A DNA stretch of 64,000 bases from Paractinoplanes durhamensis. GTDB lineage: Bacteria > Actinomycetota > Actinomycetes > Mycobacteriales > Micromonosporaceae. The stretch covers positions 372,001 to 436,000 of the forward strand of contig NZ_BOML01000019.1 in the NCBI RefSeq assembly GCF_016862175.1, read 5' to 3'. The notes beneath the pieces were generated by a model that ran no database searches, was not told where the DNA came from, and worked only from the letters and a program-made list of their open reading frames with translations. The first letter of the stretch is position 1. The number at the start of each line of letters is the position of its first letter. Of this stretch, positions 49,977 to 58,551 are shown piece after piece. The position numbers and the translations under genes were made by a program.

Positions 49977-50995
49977 CCGAGCCGCCCCACCAGCTTGCTG
50001 ACCAGGTCGGGAGTGACCGTGACCTCGCCGATCTGCGGCAGATTGCCGGCCAGCTCCTTGAGCGCGAGGGCCTGCAGGACCGCGGGCGGCAGATCCCGGT
50101 ACGCCGCCAGTCGCGCGGTCTCCGCCTCCGCCTCGGCCAGGCCGACCACCCGCGCACCGGCCGCCCGGGCCTCGTCGCGCGCCCGGGTCGCGTCGGCGTC
50201 GGCCGCCGCCGTCATCCGCGCCCGCTCGGCCTGCCCGGTCACCGCCACCAGCTGCGACTCCGCATCCAGCTCGGCGCCGCGCCGGGTGTTCGCGCCGCGC
50301 TGCTCGACCAGCTGCTGCTCGCGCCGGGCCAGCTCGATCTTGCTCTGCAACTCGTTCTCGGCGATCGTCCGCTCCTGCTGGACGGCGTCGGCCCGGCGGG
50401 CGTAGGTGGCCCGGTCGGCCTCGCGCTGCACCTGCTCGCGGGTCGGCGTCTGCAGCGCCCGCTCCAGGTCGGGCTCCGGCCGCAGCGCGACCACCCGGGC
50501 ACTGACCACGGTCACCCCGGTCTCGGTGAGCCGCGGGTCGGTGGCGAGCGCGTCGATCACGCTGGCCCGGATCGCGGCGATCCCGGTGGTCAGCGCCTCG
50601 GCCAGCGGCAGCCGGGCGAGCAGGTCGAGGGCCGGCTGCTGGGCCAGCTCGGCCAGCAGCGACGCGACCTGGTCGAGCGGCTGCCCCTGCCAGCGCCCTT
50701 GGTAGGGGTCGATGGAGAAGTCGAGGCGGGTCGCCGCCGCGGCCGGCTCGCTGAACCGGTAGGTGACCGTGGCCTGCACGGTCACGTCGGCGAAATCCTC
50801 GGTGCGGGCGTGGAACAGCAGCGGCAGCTCCCGGTCGTCGACTGGCACCTCGGACAGGACCGCGGTCAGCGGCCGGTACCAGAAAGAGAGCCCGGTGCCC
50901 TGCCGGCGCAGCTTGCCGCCGGTGGTGTGACTGACCCAGCTGGTGGGGGCGCCGCGCAGGTGCCGCATGTTCAGCCGTCGGGTCACGTCAGCCAT
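49973..50995 (-). CDS. SPFH/Band 7 (slipin-like) protein
   Basis: This 340-residue protein has a Band 7 core with VTVQATVTYRFSEP, ALTTGIAAIRASVIDALATDPRLTETGVTVVSARVVALRP, followed by a long Ala/Glu/Arg coiled coil (QREADRATYARRADAVQQERTIAENELQSK) and a C-terminal LQALALKELAGNLPQIGEVTVTPDLVSKLVG tail. There is no N-terminal membrane helix, so membrane contact would need another segment or a partner. ATG 50995 follows GAAGGACGG. It forms a two-gene operon with the NAD-kinase-like gene, under apparent NrtR control. Confidence 0.88.
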   Translation of the reverse strand: MADVTRRLNMRHLRGAPTSWVSHTTGGKLRRQGTGLSFWYRPLTAVLSEVPVDDRELPLLFHARTEDFADVTVQATVTYRFSEPAAAATRLDFSIDPYQGRWQGQPLDQVASLLAELAQQPALDLLARLPLAEALTTGIAAIRASVIDALATDPRLTETGVTVVSARVVALRPEPDLERALQTPTREQVQREADRATYARRADAVQQERTIAENELQSKIELARREQQLVEQRGANTRRGAELDAESQLVAVTGQAERARMTAAADADATRARDEARAAGARVVGLAEAEAETARLAAYRDLPPAVLQALALKELAGNLPQIGEVTVTPDLVSKLVGRLG

Positions 50996-51017
50996 GATGG
51001 CCGTCCTTCCGTCGTTG

Positions 51018-51032
51018 TCGTCATCATGACGA
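51018..51032. promoter_or_regulatory. NrtR-like operator 1
   Basis: TCGTCATCATGACGA is a perfect 7-bp palindrome with one central base, 23 bp upstream of the SPFH start. It is AT-flanked and lies within the 64-bp divergent gap. Together with the second site it suggests control of both operons by the adjacent Nudix regulator. Confidence 0.6.
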
Positions 51033-51047
51033 TAAAGCACGTCCGCT

Positions 51048-51069
51048 ATTATCGTCAACATGACGTCAA
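51048..51069. promoter_or_regulatory. NrtR-like operator 2 overlapping the regulator start codon
   Basis: ATTATCGTCAACATGACGT has the same TCGTCA..ATGACG arms as operator 1 with a two-base centre. It covers the ATG of the Nudix regulator gene (51060), so binding would repress its own gene. No ribosome site is visible, suggesting a leaderless mRNA. Confidence 0.6.
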
Positions 51070-51785
51070 AGGTTGCCGTGGATCTCGTGCTGCTGACCAT
51101 CCGGCAGGGGGCACTGCACGTCCTGCTGATCCGGCGCGGGATCCCGCCGTTCACCGGGCAGTGGGCCCTGCCGGGCGGCTTCGTCCTCGACGGCGAGGGC
51201 CTGGACGCGGCGGCCGCGCGCGAGCTGCACGAGGAGACCGGGCTGCTGCCGGGGCATCTGGAGCAGCTGGCCACCTACGGCGACCCGGGCCGCGACCCGC
51301 GCGGCCGGGTGTTCGCCGTCGCCTACCTGGCGCTGCTGCCGGACCTGCCGGTGCCGGTGGCCGGCAGCGATGCCGCGGCCGCCTCCTGGCAGCCGCTGCC
51401 GATCGCCGGGCTGGCCTTCGACCACGACGCGATCCTGGCCGACGGCCTGGAGCGGGCCCGCTCGAAGCTGGAGTACTCGCCGCTGGCCACCGCGTTCTGC
51501 CCGCCCGAGTTCACCATCGCCGAGCTGCGCGAGGTCTACGAGACGGTGTGGCGGACCCGGCTCGATCCGCGCAATTTCCACCGTAAGGTGACGGGTGCCG
51601 CCGGCTTCGTCGAGCCGACCGGCGAGACGGTCATCCGTGATCGGGGGCGGCCGGCGCAGCTGTTCCGGCGTGGCTCGGCAACCCTGCTGCACCCTGCGCT
51701 GTTGCGACCGGGGAGTTCTTCTCAACTCACCCCCATGGTCACCGATAGCGAGGACCATGTCGCAGAGCGTGAAGTCACCGAGTGA
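51060..51785 (+). CDS. nrtR: Nudix-domain transcriptional regulator, NrtR type
   Basis: This 241-residue protein has an N-terminal Nudix-like domain (VDLVLLTIRQGALHVLLIRRG, GQWALPGGFVLDGEGLDAAAARELHEETGL) with the Nudix box. The C-terminal winged-helix part has FTIAELREVYETVWRTRLDPRNFHRKV, which is the NrtR signature; such proteins sense ADP-ribose and repress NAD genes. The last 30 residues overlap the start of the kinase gene by 29 bp and may be a non-essential extension. It diverges from the SPFH/NAD-kinase-like pair. Confidence 0.88.
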   Translation: MTSKVAVDLVLLTIRQGALHVLLIRRGIPPFTGQWALPGGFVLDGEGLDAAAARELHEETGLLPGHLEQLATYGDPGRDPRGRVFAVAYLALLPDLPVPVAGSDAAAASWQPLPIAGLAFDHDAILADGLERARSKLEYSPLATAFCPPEFTIAELREVYETVWRTRLDPRNFHRKVTGAAGFVEPTGETVIRDRGRPAQLFRRGSATLLHPALLRPGSSSQLTPMVTDSEDHVAEREVTE

Positions 51786-54567
51786 GGACCAGCGTTTGCA
51801 GACGTTGCGTGACACCGGCCTGCTCGAGGCCGACATCGCGCCGTCTCTCGACCGGCTGACCGCCCTGTCCGTGCGCCTGCTCGGGGTGCGCGCGGCGATG
51901 GTGTCGCTGATCGACACCGATCGGCAGCACCTCGCGAGCGTCGCCGGCGCCCAGCTCATGCGGGACGCGCCGCTCGCCAACTCGTACTGCCGCTTCGTGG
52001 TGCAGGACGACGCGCCGCTGATCGTGGCGGACGCCCGCCTCGACGCCCGGCTGCGGGACATCGCCGACCCCGGCGCCATCGCCTACGCCGGCTTCCCGCT
52101 GCGCTCGCCCGAGGGCTACGTGCTCGGCTCGTTCTGCGTGATCGACTCCAAGGAACGCGACTGGACCCCCCATGAGCTCGCCACCGTCGGCGACCTCGCC
52201 GAGTCGGCGGCGGTCGAGGTCGCGCTGCGGCTGGCCTGCGCCCGGGAGACGACCGCCCGGCGGCGCCTCGAAGCGATCCTGCAGGGCACGCACGACGCGT
52301 TCGTCTCCACCGACCCGGCCGGCACCGTGCTGACCTGGAACGCGGCCGCCGAGCGGATGTTCGGCTACGTCGTCGGCGACGCGGTCGGCCGGCCGATCAC
52401 CGACCTGATCATCCCGGAGCGGTTCCGGCCGCTGCCCGCCGTGCTCGACCGGCAGGAGCGGGTGACCGTGGCCGGCAGCTCCGGCCAGGAGATCCCGGCC
52501 GAGATGCTGCTGCAGGCCGTCGACGGCGTTCTCTACTACTCGTTCGCCCCGGACACCGCGTTCCTGCAGGCCCTGCTGGACAGCCTGGAGACCGGCGTCG
52601 CCGCCTGCGACAGCGAGGGCCGGCTGACCTTCTTCAACCGCAGCCTGCGCGAGATGCTCGGCCACGACGCCGACCCCGACCTGGGGATGGACGACTGGGC
52701 CGACCGCTACGGGATCTACGGCCCGGACGGCCGTCAGGTGATGGACCCGGTTCCGCTGGCCCGCGCCCAGGCCGGTGAGATCGTCCGCGGCGAGCAGCTG
52801 CTGATCTGGCGCGACGAGGAATGGCGCCGGCTGCTCACCCACGCCCGGCCGATCGAGACCGCCGACGGCCGCCGCCTCGGCGCGGTCTCGGTGACCTCGG
52901 ACATCACCGAGGCGTACCGGGCCGAGGAACTGCGCCGGGCCCGGCACGCGGTGGCCCAGGTCCTCTCCGACGCCACCAACGCCCGCGACGCCAGCATCCA
53001 GGCGGTCGCGGCCATCACCGACTCGCTCGGCTGGGTCTGCGGCGAGTACTGGCAGGTCAGCGACGACCGGGAGCAGATCGTGCGGCTCAGCTCGCACACC
53101 ACCGGCGACCGCGACCTGTCCGCCTTCACCGGCGACGAGCCGCTCACCTTCGTCCGTGGCGAAGGCCTTGCCGGGCTGGTCTGGGCGCGCAACAACGAGG
53201 TGTGGTGGAACACCGGCGTCATGCCCGAGGACATGGTGTCCTTCGGTCGCCGGGCCCTGGTCGAGGTCGGCATCCGGGTCGCCGTCGGCGTGCCGGTCCG
53301 CTCCGGCCGCCGCACCCTGGGCGTGCTCGCCTTCTACACCGACGCCGACCTGCCCTACGACTCCGACACGGCCGGCATGTTCGACGCCGTCGCCGCCCAC
53401 CTCGGGCAGTTCCTGGAGCGCCGCTGGGCCGAGGACATGTCACTCGCCCTGGCCAACGCGCGGCGCAGCTTCAACCGGGTCGTCGAGCAGGTCAACGACT
53501 ACGTCTGGACGGTCGAGATCGTCGTCGACGGCCCGCCGCGGCTGGTCTACGGCAGCCCCAACGCCACCGGCGTGTTCGGCGCGGTACCGGAGGGCATGCC
53601 CACCCCCAGCCTGACCGAGCGGCTGCACCCCGACGACGCCGAGCTCATGGCGGCGTTCCAGGAGAGGCTGCTGGACGGCGGGCCGGCCGAGCTGGAATGC
53701 CGCATCGTCGGCCTCGACGGCGAGGTCCGGTGGATCTGGACCCGGGCCATGTTCCGGGCCGAGGACGACAGCTTCTTCGTCGACGGTCTCAGCACCAACG
53801 TCACCGACCGGCGCGAGCTGGCCGACAAGCGCGAGGAGCTGCTCGAACAGGAGCGGCTGCAGGTCGAGCAGCTGCGCACCCTGGACCGGATGAAGGACGA
53901 GCTGGCCGCGCTGGTCATCCACGAACTGCGCAACCCGGTCGGGGTGATCCGCGGCCACAGCGAGATCCTCGTCGACAGCATGGCCGAGGGCGACCCGCAG
54001 CGCCGGCACGCCGACATCATCGAGCGCACCACCCTGCACCTGCAGGGCCTCGTCGACGACCTGCTCGACCTGGCCCGGCTCAGCGCCGGCCACATCAGCA
54101 TCGACCCGCGTCCGCTGCTCGGCGCCCGCCTGGTGCGCGACGTGATCGAGAACCACCAGCCCAGCGCGGTGGCCAAGAACCTGACCATCATCGACCGGCT
54201 GCAGACCGAGGTCACCGTGCACGCCGACGGTCAGCGGCTGCGCCAGGCGCTGGACAACCTGCTCTCCAACGCCATCAAGTACACCCCCGACGGCGGCACC
54301 ATCACGGTGCTCACCGAGTACCGCGACGACCAGGTCGCCATCGAGATCACCGACAACGGCATCGGCATCCCCGCCGAGCAGTACGCGCACCTGTTCAGCC
54401 GCTTCTTCCGGGCCAGCAACGCCACCCGGGCGGGCATCAAGGGCACCGGCCTGGGACTGGCCGTCACCAAGGCGATCGTGGACGCCCACGCGGGCACGAT
54501 CACCGCCGGCCCGGCCGAGGGCGGCGGCACGACGTTCACCATCACGCTGCCGGTGGACGCCGCTTGA
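51757..54567 (+). CDS. multi-sensor cytoplasmic histidine kinase (GAF-PAS-PAS-GAF-PAS)
   Basis: This 936-residue soluble kinase has domains in order. GAF runs about 20-165; PAS with VSTDPAGTVLTWNAAAERMFGY; a second PAS with ACDSEGRLTFFNRSLREMLG; GAF (FTFVRGEGLAGLVW, GIRVAVGVPVRSGRRTLGVLAFY); PAS/PAC (VNDYVWTVEIVVDGPPRLVYGSPN). A coiled coil leads to HisKA (LAALVIHELRNPVGVIRGHSEIL with phospho-His) and HATPase (DNLLSNAIKYTPDGGT, ITDNGIGIP, KGTGLGLAVTKAIV). No receiver or membrane segment is seen, so the response regulator is elsewhere. ATG 51757 has GAGGA close before it. Confidence 0.9.
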   Translation: MSQSVKSPSEDQRLQTLRDTGLLEADIAPSLDRLTALSVRLLGVRAAMVSLIDTDRQHLASVAGAQLMRDAPLANSYCRFVVQDDAPLIVADARLDARLRDIADPGAIAYAGFPLRSPEGYVLGSFCVIDSKERDWTPHELATVGDLAESAAVEVALRLACARETTARRRLEAILQGTHDAFVSTDPAGTVLTWNAAAERMFGYVVGDAVGRPITDLIIPERFRPLPAVLDRQERVTVAGSSGQEIPAEMLLQAVDGVLYYSFAPDTAFLQALLDSLETGVAACDSEGRLTFFNRSLREMLGHDADPDLGMDDWADRYGIYGPDGRQVMDPVPLARAQAGEIVRGEQLLIWRDEEWRRLLTHARPIETADGRRLGAVSVTSDITEAYRAEELRRARHAVAQVLSDATNARDASIQAVAAITDSLGWVCGEYWQVSDDREQIVRLSSHTTGDRDLSAFTGDEPLTFVRGEGLAGLVWARNNEVWWNTGVMPEDMVSFGRRALVEVGIRVAVGVPVRSGRRTLGVLAFYTDADLPYDSDTAGMFDAVAAHLGQFLERRWAEDMSLALANARRSFNRVVEQVNDYVWTVEIVVDGPPRLVYGSPNATGVFGAVPEGMPTPSLTERLHPDDAELMAAFQERLLDGGPAELECRIVGLDGEVRWIWTRAMFRAEDDSFFVDGLSTNVTDRRELADKREELLEQERLQVEQLRTLDRMKDELAALVIHELRNPVGVIRGHSEILVDSMAEGDPQRRHADIIERTTLHLQGLVDDLLDLARLSAGHISIDPRPLLGARLVRDVIENHQPSAVAKNLTIIDRLQTEVTVHADGQRLRQALDNLLSNAIKYTPDGGTITVLTEYRDDQVAIEITDNGIGIPAEQYAHLFSRFFRASNATRAGIKGTGLGLAVTKAIVDAHAGTITAGPAEGGGTTFTITLPVDAA

Positions 54568-54637
54568 CGGTCAATCCGCCGTGAACGCGGCATAGCGGGC
54601 CGGACGGGTCTGACAACACCGTGGGTGATCAGGTTTG

Positions 54638-55312
54638 ATGTTCGCCGTGACTGCACAAGATCTCATCGGCGCGCTGCCGGACGTCGCGACGCTGCGCCGG
54701 CGGTGCCGCGCCCTCGCGATGCTCGACGCGATCCTCAGCCCGGACGAGGAGGCGCGCTACTACGGCTACAACACGGCGTGGGGTCCGGGCGAGGAGATCG
54801 CCGAGATGCGCAACGGCTCGGGCGACGAGTTCCACATCGTCTTCGGGCCGGCCGGGGTCTTCGTGCGCGGCTTCGACCACGAGTCGGTGATGAGCCCGGC
54901 CCGCAACGACGAGGAGCTGTGGCCGGGCCTCGTCGACACCGTCCCGGCCGCCTTCGCCGGGCAGATGGACGAGCCGGCCTTCGGATGGGGCGCCCAGTTC
55001 TACGCGACCGTGTGCGTCTGGCGCCTGGCCGGCGACGACCGCTGGCACACCGGCGACGTCTCCTATCCACCGGGCCACGACCCGGACGGCGCCGACCGCC
55101 TCTTCACGATCCTGCTCGACGAGACCCCGGCCGCCTACCGGGCGTTCGCCGAGGACTACTACGAGGTACCGGTCGATCCGGCGGCCGTCAACGACGTCTT
55201 CGCCCTGACCCCACTGACCGAGGCCCTGGTCCACCGCCTGAACCCGGACCTCGCCCTGGAGAAGCTGACCGCCGACCTAGAGGCCATCGGTTACCCCGCC
55301 CAGCCGGAGTAG
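54638..55312 (+). CDS. hypothetical cytoplasmic protein
   Basis: This 224-residue acidic protein has many aromatic residues (ARYYGYNTAWGPGEE, FHIVFGPAGVFVRGFDHESVMSP, FGWGAQFYATVCVWRL). No known catalytic motif or membrane segment is evident. The codon pattern and composition make it a real gene. ATG 54638 and the GTG at 54647 are both possible. It follows the kinase gene by 70 bp with no clear operon link. Such proteins are frequent in actinobacteria but uncharacterised. Confidence 0.7.
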   Translation: MFAVTAQDLIGALPDVATLRRRCRALAMLDAILSPDEEARYYGYNTAWGPGEEIAEMRNGSGDEFHIVFGPAGVFVRGFDHESVMSPARNDEELWPGLVDTVPAAFAGQMDEPAFGWGAQFYATVCVWRLAGDDRWHTGDVSYPPGHDPDGADRLFTILLDETPAAYRAFAEDYYEVPVDPAAVNDVFALTPLTEALVHRLNPDLALEKLTADLEAIGYPAQPE

Positions 55313-55321
55313 GGCGTCGTC

Positions 55322-56161
55322 TCAGGCCGGCACCTTTGTCAGCAGTGGGCGGACGACCTCGTTGAAGGCGGCCGGGCGTTCGATCTGGGGCATGTGGCCG
55401 GTGCCGGGGAACAGGTGCCAGGACGCGTGCGGGAAAGCCTCGCGGGCGGCGGTCAGGTGCAGGGACGGCAGGATCCGGTCGCGGTCGCCCCACAACAGCA
55501 GCGTCGGTTTCGCGTGCCTGGCCACCCGGGGGAGCAGCTCGGCGCGCCAGCGCGCGCCGATCCCGCGGAAACCGCCGAGCGCGCGGGCGACCTCCAGGTA
55601 GACGGCCGCGAAGTCGGGCTGGCGGGACACCTTGATCGCCATCGCGACGCGCTCCGGGGTGACCATCGCGCGGTCGGCGAAGACGGTGCGTTCCAGCCGC
55701 GGCGCCGACACCCTGTCGATCCGGCGCAGCATCTGCCGGCCCAGGCCGGGGACGGCCAGCATGCGCAGCGCGATGGTGACCTCCTTGCCGAAGCCGGCGC
55801 TGTTGGCCAGGGTCAGCGTGCGCACCCGGCCCGGATCGTCGACCAGCATCTGCATCGAGACGGCGCCGCCGAGGCTGTTGCCCATCAGGTGCACCGGCCG
55901 GGTCTCGCCGAGCGCGTCCAGCGTGGCCCACACCCCGTCGGACAGGGTGGTGAGGGTGGTCGGGGCGGGCATCCGCTGGCTGAGCCCGAAGCCGGGCATG
56001 TCGATGCTGATCACCCGGTGGTCGTTGTCGAGCAGCGGGTGCTGGGCGTCCCAGTCCTCGAGGCTGCGGCCGATGCCGTGCAGCAGCACCACCGGCGTCG
56101 CGGCCGGGTCGCCCGACTCGTGGTAGCGGATCCGGGCCGACCGCACGTCCACGTAGCTCAT
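55322..56161 (-). CDS. alpha/beta-hydrolase of the monooxygenase operon
   Basis: This 279-residue protein has oxyanion loop VVLLHGIGRSLEDW, nucleophile elbow LMGNSLGGAVSMQM (Ser), acid in LLLWGDRDRILP, and His in PGTGHMPQIE. It is last in a three-gene operon with an SDR and a Baeyer-Villiger-type monooxygenase. A hydrolase opening the ester made by such a monooxygenase, or a lipase as in the mymA locus (lipR), is a sensible inference. Confidence 0.88.
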   Translation of the reverse strand: MSYVDVRSARIRYHESGDPAATPVVLLHGIGRSLEDWDAQHPLLDNDHRVISIDMPGFGLSQRMPAPTTLTTLSDGVWATLDALGETRPVHLMGNSLGGAVSMQMLVDDPGRVRTLTLANSAGFGKEVTIALRMLAVPGLGRQMLRRIDRVSAPRLERTVFADRAMVTPERVAMAIKVSRQPDFAAVYLEVARALGGFRGIGARWRAELLPRVARHAKPTLLLWGDRDRILPSLHLTAAREAFPHASWHLFPGTGHMPQIERPAAFNEVVRPLLTKVPA

Positions 56162-57021
56162 CGGGAAACCTCCTGGGGGGTGCGGGCCCGGGACACCGAC
56201 GCCGACGTGGCGGCCCGCACGATCCGCTCGTGCGCGACCGGCAGCAGCCGGGCCAGCAGGTCGGGGACCTTCGCGCTGGTGGCGATCAGCAGGCGGGCCT
56301 TACGCCGGCCGACCGCGTCCAGGATCTGGATGGCGGCCTTGTCGGCCGGGAAACTCAGCAGCTTGGCGAACACCTTGCGGTTGGGTTCGACCTCGTCGGC
56401 CGGTACGCCGCTGCCGACCAGCGCGCTCTCCGCGATCCTGGTCCGGATGCCGCCCGGGTGCACGGTGGTGACCCCGATGCCGTCGTCGGCGAGCTCGCTG
56501 TGCAGTGCCTGGCTGAGCCCGCGCAGCGCGAACTTGCTGGCGCTGTAGGCGGACTGCCCGGCCGGCGCGATCAGCCCGAACAGGCTCGACACGTTGACCA
56601 GGTGACTGCCGGGGGCGGCCTTCAGCGCGGGCAGCAGGGCGTGGGTGAGCAGCATCGGCGCCCGGAAGTTCACGTTCATCACGGTCTCGAACTCGTCCGT
56701 GGTGACCTGGTCGAACCGGCCGCCGAGCGCGATCCCGGCGTTGTTGATCAGCAGGCCGACCGTCGGGTGCGCGGCCAGCACCTGGGCGGCCAGTGCGTCC
56801 ACCGCGGCCCGGTCGGCCAGGTCGGCGACGATCGTCTCGACGGTGCGTCCGGGGTGGACCCGGTGCAGGCGCTCGACGACCTCCGTCAGGCGGGCGGCGT
56901 CCACGTCGACCAGGACGAGGTCGCTGCCCCGGCCGGCCAGGCCGTAGGCGAGCTGCTCGCCGATGCCGCTGGCGGCTCCGGTGACGACGGCGGTGCGGCC
57001 GGGGAACACGTAGGGGGTCAT
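56158..57021 (-). CDS. short-chain dehydrogenase/reductase of the monooxygenase operon
   Basis: This 287-residue protein has VVTGAASGIGEQLAYGLAGRG (cofactor), VDVDAARL, INNAGIALGG, catalytic NVSSLFGLIAPAGQSAYSASKFALRG (Ser, Tyr, Lys), and a long C-terminal tail. MTPYVFPGRTAVVT at 57021 is the start; its ATG overlaps the monooxygenase stop (ATGA), and its own stop overlaps the hydrolase start (ATGA). This chain of overlaps marks a single operon. Its mycobacterial counterpart by context is sadH. Confidence 0.9.
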   Translation of the reverse strand: MTPYVFPGRTAVVTGAASGIGEQLAYGLAGRGSDLVLVDVDAARLTEVVERLHRVHPGRTVETIVADLADRAAVDALAAQVLAAHPTVGLLINNAGIALGGRFDQVTTDEFETVMNVNFRAPMLLTHALLPALKAAPGSHLVNVSSLFGLIAPAGQSAYSASKFALRGLSQALHSELADDGIGVTTVHPGGIRTRIAESALVGSGVPADEVEPNRKVFAKLLSFPADKAAIQILDAVGRRKARLLIATSAKVPDLLARLLPVAHERIVRAATSASVSRARTPQEVSR

Positions 57022-58481
57022 CAGGCGAGATCCTCCGAGGGGACGGGGGCGGAAAGACGGGCGAAAACCATGTCGCGGGTGATGTCGGCGCGCGGGAAGG
57101 TCACCACGTCGCGCAGGTAGTTCTGCCGCACCAGCCACGGGTCGCGGTCACCCTGGCGCGGGAACTTGTCGAGCGCTCGTTGCACGTACCCGGAAGAGAG
57201 ATCGAGGAGCGGACGGCCCTGACCACCGGGGTTTTCCGGGGTGGCGACGGCGAAGCCGTTGCGGTCCATGTGCGTCAGCAGGCGCATCACGTAGCGGTGG
57301 ACGAGGTCGGCGCGCAGCGTCCAGGACGCGTTGACGTAGCCGATGCAGTAGGCCAGGTTGGGCACGCCGCTGAGCATCAGGCCGCGGTAGGCGGCGTGCT
57401 CACCGATGTCGACCGGCTCGCCGTCGACGCTCGCCCGGATGCCGCCCATCGGCAGCAGCGAGAGCCCGGTCGCCGAGACGACGATGTCGGCCTCGAGCAG
57501 CTTCCCGGACTCGAGCCGGATCCCGGCCGGTTCGAACTCGGCGATGTGGTCGGTCACCACCGACGCCGTCCCCGCGCGGATCGCCTGGTAGAAGTCGCCG
57601 GACGGGATGACGCAGAGCCGCTGGTCCCACGGCTCGTAGGTGGGCTTGAAGTGCTCGTCGACGTAGGCCGGGTCCTTCAGCGCGTGCACCGCGAAGGCCC
57701 GCAGGATCTGCCGCACCCGCTTCGGCCGGTGCCGGGCGAGCTGGTAGAAGCCCTGGGTGATCAGCAGGTTCTTGGCCCGGGCCACCCGGTTGGCGACCTT
57801 GGCCGGCAGCACCCGGCGGGCCGCGTCGGCCACCACGTCCCGCTCCGGGAGCACGGTCAGGTAGGTGGGGGAGCGCTGCAGCATCGTCACGTGCGCCGCG
57901 TCGGCGGCCATGGCCGGGACCAGCGTGACCGCGGTCGCGCCGCTGCCGATGACCACGACCTTCTTCCCGGTGTAGTCGAGATCCGCCGGCCAGAACTGCG
58001 GGTGCACCAGCTGCCCGGCGAACGACGACAGCCCCGGGAAGTCCGGCTGGTAGCCGGTGTCGTACGAGTAGTAGCCGGCGCAGCCGTACAGGAAACTGCA
58101 GGTCAGCGTGGATCCGCCGGCCAGCTGCAGGGTCCAGCGGGCGTCGGCCGAGGACCAGTCGGCCGCCGCCACCCGGGTGCCGAACCGGATGTGCGGCAGG
58201 ATGCCGCCCGCGACCGCGGTCTCCTCGATGTAGCGCCGGATCTTGTCGCCGGGCGCGATCGACTCCGGCTCCCGCCACGGCCGGAACGGATAGCTGAGGG
58301 TGAACATGTCCGAGTCCGACCGGACCCCGGGGTAGCGGAACAGGTCCCACGTTCCGCCGATCGCGTCGCGGGCCTCGAGGATCGCGTACGTCTTGCCGGG
58401 CAGCTGCTCCTGCAGCCGCCACGCCGCGCCGATCCCGGACAGGCCGGCGCCGATGATGAGAACGTCGAAATGTTCGGCCAT
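57021..58481 (-). CDS. FAD/NADPH Baeyer-Villiger-type monooxygenase
   Basis: This 486-residue flavoprotein has FAD site LIIGAGLSGIGAAWRL, the fingerprint FAGQLVHPQFWP (the FxGxxxHxxxWP motif of Baeyer-Villiger monooxygenases), NADPH site VVVIGSGATAVTLVPAM, and late VSATGLSLLP. It inserts oxygen into ketones or oxidises lipids. Start MAEHFDV (58481) is used; a GTG 17 codons upstream is possible. Divergent from an AraC-type regulator over 70 bp, matching the virS/mymA arrangement of mycobacteria. Confidence 0.92.
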   Translation of the reverse strand: MAEHFDVLIIGAGLSGIGAAWRLQEQLPGKTYAILEARDAIGGTWDLFRYPGVRSDSDMFTLSYPFRPWREPESIAPGDKIRRYIEETAVAGGILPHIRFGTRVAAADWSSADARWTLQLAGGSTLTCSFLYGCAGYYSYDTGYQPDFPGLSSFAGQLVHPQFWPADLDYTGKKVVVIGSGATAVTLVPAMAADAAHVTMLQRSPTYLTVLPERDVVADAARRVLPAKVANRVARAKNLLITQGFYQLARHRPKRVRQILRAFAVHALKDPAYVDEHFKPTYEPWDQRLCVIPSGDFYQAIRAGTASVVTDHIAEFEPAGIRLESGKLLEADIVVSATGLSLLPMGGIRASVDGEPVDIGEHAAYRGLMLSGVPNLAYCIGYVNASWTLRADLVHRYVMRLLTHMDRNGFAVATPENPGGQGRPLLDLSSGYVQRALDKFPRQGDRDPWLVRQNYLRDVVTFPRADITRDMVFARLSAPVPSEDLA

Positions 58482-58551
58482 CTCGCCAGTTTCGTCATCC
58501 GGACCCGCGAGGGACTTGCCTGAGCGCGACACTCATTTATCCTTTCGCGAC

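Noticed and set aside
48777..50405. Plus-strand frame of about 540 codons starting in the palindromic element
   Set aside because: Most of it is antisense to the NAD-kinase-like and SPFH genes; the apparent start comes from the palindrome.
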